A DNA stretch of 5,708 bases from NCBI GenBank assembly GCA_025455725.1, contig JALOLY010000052.1, positions 1-5,708 on the forward strand, read 5' to 3'. Position 1 is the first letter of the stretch; the number at the start of each line of letters is the position of its first letter. The position numbers and the translations under genes were made by a program. The notes under the pieces were generated by a model. That model was not told the origin of the DNA, ran no database searches, and saw only the letters and a program-made list of their open reading frames with translations. Of the stretch, positions 1-5,708 are shown piece after piece. This stretch comes from Amoebophilaceae bacterium. Lineage in GTDB: Bacteria > Bacteroidota > Bacteroidia > Cytophagales > Amoebophilaceae.

Positions 1-803
1 GCATACCTCAGCCCAGCCATCACACAGCGTATCCAATGGGACTCTCTACACTTGAGCAACAAAAGCTATACCGATGAAAAGCTAGCACAGCTACACAGTG
101 ACCTGGTCTATGCCTGCCAGATAGACCACAAGAGCGCCTATATCTACATCCTGGTAGAACAGCAAACCACACCCGATCACTTGCTTCCTTTTCGGTTTCT
201 GCAGTGCAACGTAGCCCTACTAGCAGAACATCTGGCACAAAACAAGAAGGAGGCAAAGCAACGACACCTTCCCTCCCATCCTGAACCTTTGTATCTACAC
301 AGGAAAGAAAACACTCTACCCCTATTCTCTAGACATCTACGATTACTTTGAAGACCCTATACTTGCCAGAGCAGAGATGTTTAGGCCCCTGTCGCTAGTC
401 GACCTGGGGCAGATAGAAGACGACGAATTAGCGAAGAATGGTACAGAAGACCTGTTAGAAATGCTCCTCAAGCAAAATAGGGAAAGGGCATTTTTAAATT
501 GGATTGCAAGCCATCCAGAAGCTTGGTTATCACCCTTATATTAGTGGAATTATCTATATATTAGGCGCAGGGGAGAGACACAACGCAGAAGCGTTGCTTC
601 AATCAACAGTAAGTATTATACCAGAAAGAAAGGAGGACATCATGAACGCAGCGCAGCAATTACGACAACAAGGTATGCAGCGAGAGAAGCTGCATCTCGC
701 TAGGAATATGCTCTACAAACTGCACCTAGGTATACAGACCGTGGCGTAAGCTGCTGGGCTGAGTGAGGAAAGACTCATGAAGTTGCAAGAGGTTAGCCAA
801 TAG
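1..803 (+). pseudogene. Rpn-family recombination-promoting nuclease / putative transposase, decayed, 5' end outside the window
   Basis: Rpn (YhgA-like, transposase_31) proteins are PD-(D/E)XK nucleases linked to RecA-independent recombination. Reading begins in frame at base 1 (AYLSPAITQRIQW). The nuclease core is visible: Asp in SDLVY at 100-102, then VEQQTTPD with Glu at 157-159 and Gln at 163-165, the usual D...ExQ pattern. An extra base around 269-277 shifts the frame; the protein continues as ILNLCIYTGKKTLYPYSLD through FEDPILARAEMF and LLEMLLKQNRERAFLNWI. A second extra base near 503-506 shifts it again to QAIQKLGYHPYISGIIYILG and a C-terminus typical of the family (QQLRQQGMQREKLHLARNML). 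An in-frame TAA at 747-749, where the family usually has Lys, precedes AAGLSEERLMKLQEVSQ and the original stop at 801-803. With two frameshifts and a nonsense codon it cannot make full-length protein. Family assignment is confident; the exact indel bases are inferred by comparison with the copy at 2627-3240. Confidence 0.88.
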
Positions 804-824
804 CCCCCATCATCTTTCTCGCTG

Positions 825-843
825 ACTCTTGTGTCACAAGGGT
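825..843. repeat. Small inverted repeat (7-bp stem, 5-nt loop)
   Basis: ACTCTTG at 825-831 pairs with CAAGGGT at 837-843 (one G-T wobble) around a 5-base loop; the central CTTGTG/CACAAG is a perfect dyad. It lies just after the end of the first nuclease relic. No T-run follows, so a Rho-independent terminator is not well supported. It may be a leftover terminator, a protein-binding dyad or chance. Confidence 0.3.
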
Positions 844-895
844 AAGAAGGCCGTTGTAAGGTAAAATTTCTATCCACTTTCCATTCCCCGTTAGA

Positions 896-930
896 GTAAA
901 GAAGTAATGTTTAAAATTAAATATTATTTT
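896..930 (+). promoter_or_regulatory. Likely promoter region of the ankyrin lipoprotein gene (AT-rich tract)
   Basis: The 175 bases between the nuclease relic and the ATG at 979 hold no gene. The stretch around 905-930 is almost pure A/T, includes a TATTAT hexamer at 922-927, and sits roughly 50-75 bases before the start codon. I could not find a convincing Bacteroidota TAnnTTTG element with a properly spaced upstream TTG, nor a clear ribosome binding site before 979. The call rests on base composition and position only. Confidence 0.25.
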
Positions 931-978
931 CTTCAACATTAGTTACACTAAGCACTAAATTAGACCGCTGACACAAGT

Positions 979-2556
979 ATGAACCCTTTTACAATGACTA
1001 AAGCCTTTTTTTATTCGCTGTTAATGCTGATGCTGGTAGTTTCTTGCGAGTGTGACGACATGTATTTGAGGAGACTGCCTAAACAGAAGAGTACTCCCTT
1101 CGAAGGCACTATGGAGGATCAAGCGGAGGAGGTCTATCTGAAAGAAGGTGTCAGCTTCCCCGTAACACTCATTCTATCCTCTGAGGATAAAAAGGCCAAT
1201 GAGGCCCAGTTCAAGCTCGTGTCCTGGGAAGTAGCAGGAGCACAACAGGGCGATCTAGTGCTGGAAGAGTCGACATTGAAGCTGGGTAGGAATGCATTCA
1301 GATATGTCCCCAAAAGTCCAGGCTCGCACCAGGTAACCATCAAGGTAGCTATCAAGGGCGAGGAAGAGCATGTACGAACGTTTCGGTATACCCTAGCAGT
1401 CAAAAAAGTTACTTGGGAAGTAACGGGCACAGCCAATGAGGCAGGAGTGCTGACTATTAACATACAAGACACGCCGGTAGCATTCCAGGAGGAGACATGG
1501 CGTATCATCAAGAAACAATGGAGTAAGGGGCTAATAGGAGCACTATCAGAGGACGTGAATACACTCCAATATGGAAACAACCACCTCAACATAGTACTCA
1601 CAGGTATTGCCCTAGAAGAGCATCCTACTTTAACGCTTACCATTCAAGGGCCCGATGAAGAAGAAAAATCGATAGCGATAGACCTCGAAAAGGCTTGTTT
1701 GGAGCAAATAAATGCACAAGAAACTGCATTATCGGAGAAAGAAGCGGATGTAGAACAGTATGTGCAGAAGACAGATGCAGCTTATCAACTGCCACGAGGA
1801 ACGGTCAACAATGCGAGGATCAATCATGCTAAGCACAAAGAGATAAAGACATTGTTAGGCCGTCTAACTACTTTCTATACAGATTATCAAGAAAGTCTCA
1901 AAGTCTTTGAAAATAATCTAGCCATACTAGACCGAATACAGGTTAATGAGAACCTGCCGGTATTTAAAAAGCAGATTACTGAGCTAGAAAAATCCATAGC
2001 AAGATCAAAATCTGCACAAGTACAAATCCAACGGCAATGTACCACAGCACATGAAACGCTTTTTAAAATATTTAGAGCTGGGTGTGATGGGTATAAACAA
2101 GAAATAGAGACACTGCTCAATGACCCCAGTCTTGATGTGAATGCGAAGGATGAAGACAATGAACCACTATTGTATGCAGTTGCATTGGAAAGAGACACAA
2201 CGCCCTGCAAGCTACTTATAGACAGAGGAGCAAGGGTCAACGAGAAAAATAGTGAGGGAAAGAGCGCCCTAGTCTACGCAGTATTGGGAAGAGACGTGGA
2301 GGCCGTCAGGCTACTCTTAGAAAAAGAGGCAGAGGTAAACGCAAAAGACAATGATGGAAATACGCCCCTGATTCAAGCAGCACAACACTATAAAGCAGAT
2401 ATAGAGATTGTGAGGCTACTTCTAGACGGAGGAGCGAAAGTGAACGAGGAAAATAACAGTGGAGATACTGCCTTGACACGTGCAAAACAGCGCGGTTACG
2501 AAGATATTGTGAACCTGCTTTTAGAAAGAGTAGAAAAGGTAAAAGCGGGAGAATAG
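979..2556 (+). CDS. Ankyrin-repeat lipoprotein with duplicated beta-rich segment and helical middle
   Basis: This intact 525-aa gene encodes a predicted exported lipoprotein. Residues 1-23 are a signal peptide (Lys8, hydrophobic core LLMLMLVV, lipobox VVSC with Cys23). Residues about 50-140 and 141-232 look like two related beta-sandwich units: each has alternating hydrophobic strands, a Trp-containing strand, a G-R/N-N strand-turn (LGRNAFRYV; YGNNHLNIV) and a strand-acidic turn-strand ending (VTIKVAIKGEEEH; LTLTIQGPDEEEK). An Ig-like fold is my inference. Residues about 233-370 are charged and probably helical or coiled-coil. Residues about 371-520 hold some four to five ankyrin repeats: a degenerate first one, then near-33-residue units ending ARVNEKN, AEVNAKD and AKVNEEN; the third has two extra residues. 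Ankyrin repeats bind proteins, so a host or envelope partner is plausible but unproven. ATG 979 was chosen as the longest start; ATG 994 also leaves a good signal peptide. Nuclease relics flank it on both sides. Confidence 0.9.
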   Translation: MNPFTMTKAFFYSLLMLMLVVSCECDDMYLRRLPKQKSTPFEGTMEDQAEEVYLKEGVSFPVTLILSSEDKKANEAQFKLVSWEVAGAQQGDLVLEESTLKLGRNAFRYVPKSPGSHQVTIKVAIKGEEEHVRTFRYTLAVKKVTWEVTGTANEAGVLTINIQDTPVAFQEETWRIIKKQWSKGLIGALSEDVNTLQYGNNHLNIVLTGIALEEHPTLTLTIQGPDEEEKSIAIDLEKACLEQINAQETALSEKEADVEQYVQKTDAAYQLPRGTVNNARINHAKHKEIKTLLGRLTTFYTDYQESLKVFENNLAILDRIQVNENLPVFKKQITELEKSIARSKSAQVQIQRQCTTAHETLFKIFRAGCDGYKQEIETLLNDPSLDVNAKDEDNEPLLYAVALERDTTPCKLLIDRGARVNEKNSEGKSALVYAVLGRDVEAVRLLLEKEAEVNAKDNDGNTPLIQAAQHYKADIEIVRLLLDGGAKVNEENNSGDTALTRAKQRGYEDIVNLLLERVEKVKAGE

Positions 2557-2559
2557 CAA

Positions 2560-2607
2560 CCATCAAAACTTTATTTTTAAGTGCCGGGAAAAATGGGGTA
2601 TTGATGG
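2560..2607. repeat. Inverted repeat after the ankyrin lipoprotein gene
   Basis: CCATCAA at 2560-2566 is matched by TTGATGG at 2601-2607, 34 bases apart, followed by ATTGTTTT. The position just after the stop codon suits a transcript end, but the stem is short and AT-rich and the loop is long, so a terminator role is only possible. Confidence 0.2.
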
Positions 2608-2626
2608 ATTGTTTTAAAAAGAAGTT

Positions 2627-3240
2627 ATGGCTTATCGCACTGGCTCTACACTACCCTTTATGTTCAAGATCAATATCCACCACCCCCATGATGGATTTTT
2701 CAAGCACAGCCTCTCTAACCTCACAGTAGCCAAAGACTTGCTCCAGGCCACACCTCAGCCCAGCTATCACACAGCGTATCCAATGGGGTTTTTTGCGCTT
2801 AAGCAACAAAAGCTACACCGATGAGAAGCTAAGCACAGCTACGTAGTGACGTAGTCTACTCCTACCAGATAGACAACAAGAGTGCCTACATCTATATCCT
2901 AGTAGAACAGCAAACCACACCCGATTGCTTCCTTTTCGGTTTCTGAAGTACAACGTAGCTCTACTAATAGAGCATCTAGCATAAAACGAGAAGGGGAAAA
3001 CAGACAATACCTCCCCACCATCCTAAACCTTTGTCTCTACACAGGAAAAATAACGCCCTACCTATACGCTCTAGACCTCTATGATTGCTTTGAAGACCCT
3101 AGTCTTGCCAGAGCAGAGATGTTGAAGCCACTGTCGTTATAGACCTGGGCCAAATGGAAGAAGGGGAGTTAGCCTTACATGGTACGGCAGACCTATTAGA
3201 GATGCCCCTCAAGCAAGGTAAGGAAAAAACATTTCTAGAC
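2627..3240 (+). pseudogene. Rpn-family nuclease / putative transposase, second decayed copy, C-terminus lost
   Basis: This is a paralogue of the relic at 1-803; 2747-3237 aligns with 1-496. It retains the family N-terminus (HPHDGFFKHSLSNLTVAKDL), either from ATG 2627 or, more likely, from ATG 2660 (MFKINIHHPHDG). By comparison with the other copy there is an extra base near 2750, an extra A near 2831, loss of CACT at 2925/2926, an in-frame TAA at 2982-2984 (CAA in the other copy), a one-base loss near 2995-3010 and another near 3137-3142. The pieces read LRLSNKSYTDEKL, QLRSDVVYSYQIDNKSAYI and ILVEQQTTPD (nuclease core), NVALLIEHLA, TILNLCLYTGK, CFEDPSLARAEML and MEEGELALHGTADLLEMPLK. Similarity stops at KTFL near 3237; the C-terminal third is absent and unrelated DNA follows. 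Clearly non-functional. Family assignment is firm; each indel position is good to a few bases. Confidence 0.87.
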
Positions 3241-3365
3241 TTACGGTACAACACACCCACGCATATCAAAAACAAAAGTATTACCCCTGCCCTAGTGCCT
3301 GAGGTAGCGGCGAAGAGCCACACCAGTCCGCGCACAACTCAATTCACAGATACCAAAAGAACGTG
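3241..3365. other. Unassigned junction DNA between nuclease relic and the minus-strand gene
   Basis: These 125 bases follow the point where homology between the two nuclease copies ends and precede (on the plus strand) the stop codon of the minus-strand lipoprotein gene at 3366. I see no gene, terminator hairpin or terminal inverted repeat. The minus strand reads through a short hydrophobic stretch (GVILLFLICVGVLY, 3246-3287) but without homology I recognise. It probably records a deletion or insertion that removed the nuclease C-terminus. Confidence 0.4.
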
Positions 3366-5117
3366 CTAGAACCTCCGAAGACTCGCTATACCGTCGTCAA
3401 GACGGCCCTCAATGCTGTAGTGGTCATCGATGCAGATCCCCTTAGGGGAAAAGCCCCCAACAACAACAGGGTATTGGTTATCTACTACATCTCGGCAACG
3501 CGTATAGGTCCACGGCACATCCGTGTAAATACGTTCTCCACTGCGCACATAATGTAACAAAATAGTAGCCGCTACCTCTAAGGCACCAGGCAGCTCATAA
3601 GGAAGACCTACCTCACGTGCACACGCAGCAACCAAATCCCTCTGAGCTGTATACGTCTCGTCCCTACTGCCTTCAAGCACCCCGCGCGTCATCAAGACCC
3701 AATAAGACTTCTCAGGAGACCGAGCGCCTATAGCCCCTTGCACACTACCATAATAGCAGCGGAATTTTGTAGGGTTGCCTCCCCCCTTGGGATGCTTAAT
3801 AAGCGCCCCAAGGAGATTGAGGTTAAACGGTTTTCTTGATACCGTAGCCGGTATCAAGACCAACAAGTGCGTATCCTTTACTTGTTTCTCTGGCCAAAAT
3901 GGGCAAGGGCTGTTGAGCATAGCAACGATATGCGCTGGTAGCGGAGGGGCCTCCCCCACTTCGCCGAAGTACTGACGCCACTCTTCGGCACCAAACGAAT
4001 GTAATAGGGCCGACGGTCGACAATTCCGAGTGCCAAATCTACGAAGGCACGATATCCCGAATTCCTCATCGTCGTTGAAGCCGCTGAGAAAGACCAACCC
4101 CCTAGAACAAAAGTGACCCACCGTAACCGGTGATGGGTGCCCAGACGCATCTCCTAACAGCTCCGCACAACGGGTATAAGTGCTTGGCAACGCGTCGCCG
4201 GTACCCTTATAGAGACGATTGCCGCTACGCACATAGTGCGACAAAATAGCGGTAGCTACTTCTAGTACACACGGAATTTCATAAGAAGAACGATCAACAC
4301 AAGGGGCTCGCGCAGCAACCAATTCTTGTTGGACTGCATAAGGCTTATTTCTACTCCCGGGAAGCACGTCACGCGTCAGCAAGACCCAATAAGCACTGCT
4401 GGAATACGCATCCCCTGACGATTGTTGCACTTCGTCATCATACAAAAAATACTGCGTGCTATAACTATCTCCGCGGGGGTTTTGTACCAGTTCCTCCAAT
4501 AAATCTAGGGTAAAAGCCTTACCATCTACTGTAGATGGTATCAGGACCAACAAGTGTGTATCTCTAACTGCCTTCCCGGGCCAGAACGGGCAAGGGCTGT
4601 GCAAGATTTCGACTATGTCCAATGGCAAGCGGGGCGTTGCTCCTACTTCGCCAAAGTATTGGCGCCATTCCTGGGCGCCAAAGACCGTGGGCACTTGAAA
4701 CGATAGTGTAAACAGCGATGCTAGGCAACCTGACGAAGAAAGTTTAGTCACTTGAGCGGTAACTTTGGGAGCAGGCTTCTTGTCTATTGCTTCAACCTCC
4801 GTTGAAGAGACTTGCTCCCAAGTAGGCACAACATCGCGCCTAACGGAAAGATCATGCACAGGTAAAGTGATCCGGACTGAAGGAAGAACTATGGGTGCAG
4901 CTGTTGGTAGCCTGCTACCGGGCACATTGGGAAGTACAAAAGAAGAGGAATCTGGTACTGAAGCCTGATCCATGGCTCGCTCATCATCGCTTGTCCTGCG
5001 CAACTTCTTAAGTGTAGGCTCCTCAGAGGTTACCCGAAAGCTGGATCGACAACCCTGTAGACATAAACTGCACATCATCAAGGTTGCTATCAAGCGACTT
5101 GACAAAGAATGGCACAT
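3366..5117 (-). CDS. Predicted lipoprotein with two tandem copies of a conserved domain of unknown function
   Basis: This intact 583-aa protein is read from ATG 5117. That start was chosen because it begins a clean lipoprotein signal (MCHSLSSRLIATL...) with lipobox LQGC and Cys23; the frame stays open upstream to 5276, but the added 53 residues would bury this signal. Residues 24-145 are a Ser/Pro/Thr-rich linker of low complexity. Residues 146-361 and 375-583 are two copies of one domain, sharing EWRQYFGEVG, SPCPFWP, DTHLLVLIP, YWVL(L/M)TR, a GSR...Y..Q..LVAA block, LEVA, HYVRSG, TYTRC and a closing LRRF. In the first 71 aligned residues 47 are identical by hand count. I recall similar hypothetical proteins from chlamydia-like and other amoeba-associated bacteria, but cannot name a function. 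Envelope location is inferred from the signal. No strong ribosome binding site or promoter is visible. GC content is higher than in the ankyrin gene. It converges with the plus-strand genes to its left. Confidence 0.87.
   Translation of the reverse strand: MCHSLSSRLIATLMMCSLCLQGCRSSFRVTSEEPTLKKLRRTSDDERAMDQASVPDSSSFVLPNVPGSRLPTAAPIVLPSVRITLPVHDLSVRRDVVPTWEQVSSTEVEAIDKKPAPKVTAQVTKLSSSGCLASLFTLSFQVPTVFGAQEWRQYFGEVGATPRLPLDIVEILHSPCPFWPGKAVRDTHLLVLIPSTVDGKAFTLDLLEELVQNPRGDSYSTQYFLYDDEVQQSSGDAYSSSAYWVLLTRDVLPGSRNKPYAVQQELVAARAPCVDRSSYEIPCVLEVATAILSHYVRSGNRLYKGTGDALPSTYTRCAELLGDASGHPSPVTVGHFCSRGLVFLSGFNDDEEFGISCLRRFGTRNCRPSALLHSFGAEEWRQYFGEVGEAPPLPAHIVAMLNSPCPFWPEKQVKDTHLLVLIPATVSRKPFNLNLLGALIKHPKGGGNPTKFRCYYGSVQGAIGARSPEKSYWVLMTRGVLEGSRDETYTAQRDLVAACAREVGLPYELPGALEVAATILLHYVRSGERIYTDVPWTYTRCRDVVDNQYPVVVGGFSPKGICIDDHYSIEGRLDDGIASLRRF
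3369..3995 (-). repeat. Domain copy B (C-terminal) of the tandem-domain lipoprotein
   Basis: Residues 375-583 of the minus-strand protein run from FGAEEWRQYF to the final SLRRF. This copy keeps PWTYTRC and GLPYELPGALE, which match my memory of the family better than copy A does, and it ends exactly at the stop codon. A 13-residue spacer separates it from copy A. Confidence 0.85.
4035..4682 (-). repeat. Domain copy A (N-terminal) of the tandem-domain lipoprotein
   Basis: Residues 146-361 run from FGAQEWRQYF to CLRRF. Copy A has a longer loop before TYTRC (KGTGDALPS in place of TDVPW), a Cys-containing stretch APCVDRSSYEIPC where copy B has REVGLPYELPG, and a different C-terminal loop, so the two copies have diverged outside the shared core. 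Confidence 0.85.
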
Positions 5118-5487
5118 GGTATCAGTAGATTGAAGTGGGTGGAAAATTCCGCGCACGCTGCTGCACAGCACGGCAACGTAACGCGCACCGCAGCTCCTCG
5201 CTTTGAAACGCGACTGTGTCCTTTTGAGCCAAGACCAAATGGAAAGCCAAGTTAAAGTAAAAAACGAAATCCTCAATCTGATAATTGCAGTAGGTCAGAA
5301 ACAACCAACCTAGACAGTACCGAGAGTCCGTGGTAAGACTACGAGACCTTCGTATGACGAATCTACAAATTAGTTGTCCCTTAAGAAAGGTTAATATGTG
5401 TATTATACTAAGTTGAGGAGTATTTTCGGGGTTAATTTTCTTAAAAAGGGGTGGGAAAAAACGCAAGAAAATGTTTGATCGAATAGG
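5118..5487. other. 370-base stretch without a supportable gene; upstream region of the minus-strand lipoprotein
   Basis: The stretch lies between the lipoprotein start codon (5117, reading leftward) and the transposase relic (reading rightward), so it should hold the promoters of two divergent genes. One minus-strand frame stays open from 5541 to 5122 (139 codons), but it has no recognisable domain and ends five bases before the lipoprotein ATG; I do not call it a gene. The part nearest 5117 is GC-rich with short GTGCGCG direct repeats; the part near 5385-5470 is AT-rich. I found no convincing promoter hexamers. Confidence 0.4.
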
Positions 5488-5708
5488 AGGCCTTGCAAAA
5501 AAATCGTGCGCATAGGTGGGGTCACTCACCTCATCAATCACAAACCGATCTGTTTAAAAGCCTACTCTCCAAGCAGCTCGATCCGCAACACCCCCTCTAC
5601 GTGTTAGGACATGTCATCCCCTGGAAACAGCTAGAAGAGCATTTTGCTCCTCTCTATGGGCGTGTGGGTTGACCGAGTCATCCTCTCAGAAAGATGAGTG
5701 CCCTTTTG
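5488..5708 (+). mobile_element. Left end of a degraded IS5-like insertion sequence, cut by the window edge
   Basis: The transposase N-terminus begins almost at once after GAGGCCTTGCAAAAAAA (5488-5503), which resembles, from memory, the GAGACCTTTGCA-type terminal inverted repeat of one IS5 subgroup. If so, the element's outer end is close to 5488. The matching right inverted repeat and the target duplication lie outside the window, so the boundary is unproven. Confidence 0.4.
5493..5708 (+). pseudogene. IS5-like transposase, N-terminal fragment with internal stop
   Basis: The frame reads RWGHSPHQSQTDLFKSLLSK, then LDPQHPLYVLGHVIPW, then LEEHFAPLYGRVG, stop, PSHPLRKMSALL. This is the conserved N-terminal region of IS5-type DDE transposases, where a helical segment around HPLY.L leads into a GRP-K/H-P-LR.M motif. 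A TGA at 5670-5672 falls exactly where the family has the Arg of GRP, consistent with one CGA-to-TGA change. The catalytic DDE residues would lie beyond the window. TTG 5493 is the only upstream start in frame before the TAG at 5484-5486; an AGGAGG at 5485-5490 is only two bases from it, too close for a normal ribosome site, so the true original start is unclear. An ATG at 5471 is in another frame and stops after 14 codons. The other copies needed for transposition, if any, would be elsewhere. Confidence 0.72.

Noticed and set aside
20..256. Minus-strand open frame opposite the first nuclease relic, with a similar frame at 2813-3007 opposite the second
   Set aside because: The two resemble each other only because the sense strands are paralogous; both are antisense to the conserved nuclease core and have no recognisable domain.
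1..803. Programmed frameshifting to express the nuclease from its three frames
   Set aside because: There is no slippery heptamer with a following structure at either shift, the gene also carries a nonsense codon, and the sister copy is broken at different places; plain decay explains it.
1134..1643. 169-codon minus-strand open frame
   Set aside because: It lies wholly opposite the intact ankyrin lipoprotein gene, is rich in Ser/Cys/Pro as expected for antisense, and shows no motif.
3363..4023. Several short plus- and minus-strand frames of about 64-90 codons within 3363-4150
   Set aside because: All are alternative frames of the intact minus-strand lipoprotein gene, which explains the region through its domain repeat.
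5118..5276. N-terminal extension of the minus-strand lipoprotein to ATG 5276 (636 aa)
   Set aside because: It would place the clear lipobox signal at internal residues 54-76. The added residues look like translated upstream DNA, so the start at 5117 is preferred.
5122..5541. 139-codon minus-strand open frame directly upstream of the tandem-domain lipoprotein
   Set aside because: It overlaps the start of the transposase relic in antisense, shows no family resemblance, and is followed at once by the better-supported lipoprotein start. A remnant of an older gene cannot be excluded.
1..5708. CRISPR array, tRNA, rRNA or riboswitch
   Set aside because: Reading both strands, I saw no regularly spaced short repeats, cloverleaf-like segment or conserved RNA motif.

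Overview
The window looks like a piece of accessory DNA from a host-associated intracellular bacterium. The best guess is an amoeba or arthropod symbiont of the Bacteroidota (Amoebophilus/Cardinium type); a chlamydia-like symbiont is not excluded. The clues are two decayed Rpn-family (PD-(D/E)XK, transposase_31-like) nuclease genes, an exported ankyrin-repeat protein, a repeat protein of a family I recall from amoeba-associated bacteria, and a broken IS5-like transposase. No housekeeping gene, tRNA, rRNA or CRISPR array was seen. The taxonomic call rests on remembered family distribution, not on a search.

Layout: 1-803 (+) is the remainder of an Rpn nuclease pseudogene whose N-terminus lies off the left edge. 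804-978 is AT-rich intergenic DNA. 979-2556 (+) is an intact 525-aa predicted lipoprotein with two related beta-rich segments, a helical middle and a C-terminal ankyrin array. 2627-3240 (+) is a second, independently damaged Rpn copy that keeps its N-terminus but has lost its C-terminal third. 3366-5117 (-) is an intact 583-aa predicted lipoprotein made of a Ser/Pro-rich linker and two tandem copies of a roughly 210-residue domain. 5118-5487 has no gene I can support. 5493-5708 (+) is the N-terminus of an IS5-like transposase, interrupted by a TGA and cut by the right edge.

Only the two lipoprotein genes appear intact. They converge, with the second nuclease relic between their 3' ends. Both carry a lipobox cysteine at residue 23, so both products are probably anchored in the envelope, where they could face the host. 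The nuclease and transposase relics mark the area as a place of past insertion and decay. No operon or multi-gene system is evident; the duplicated-domain lipoprotein is the least explained item.
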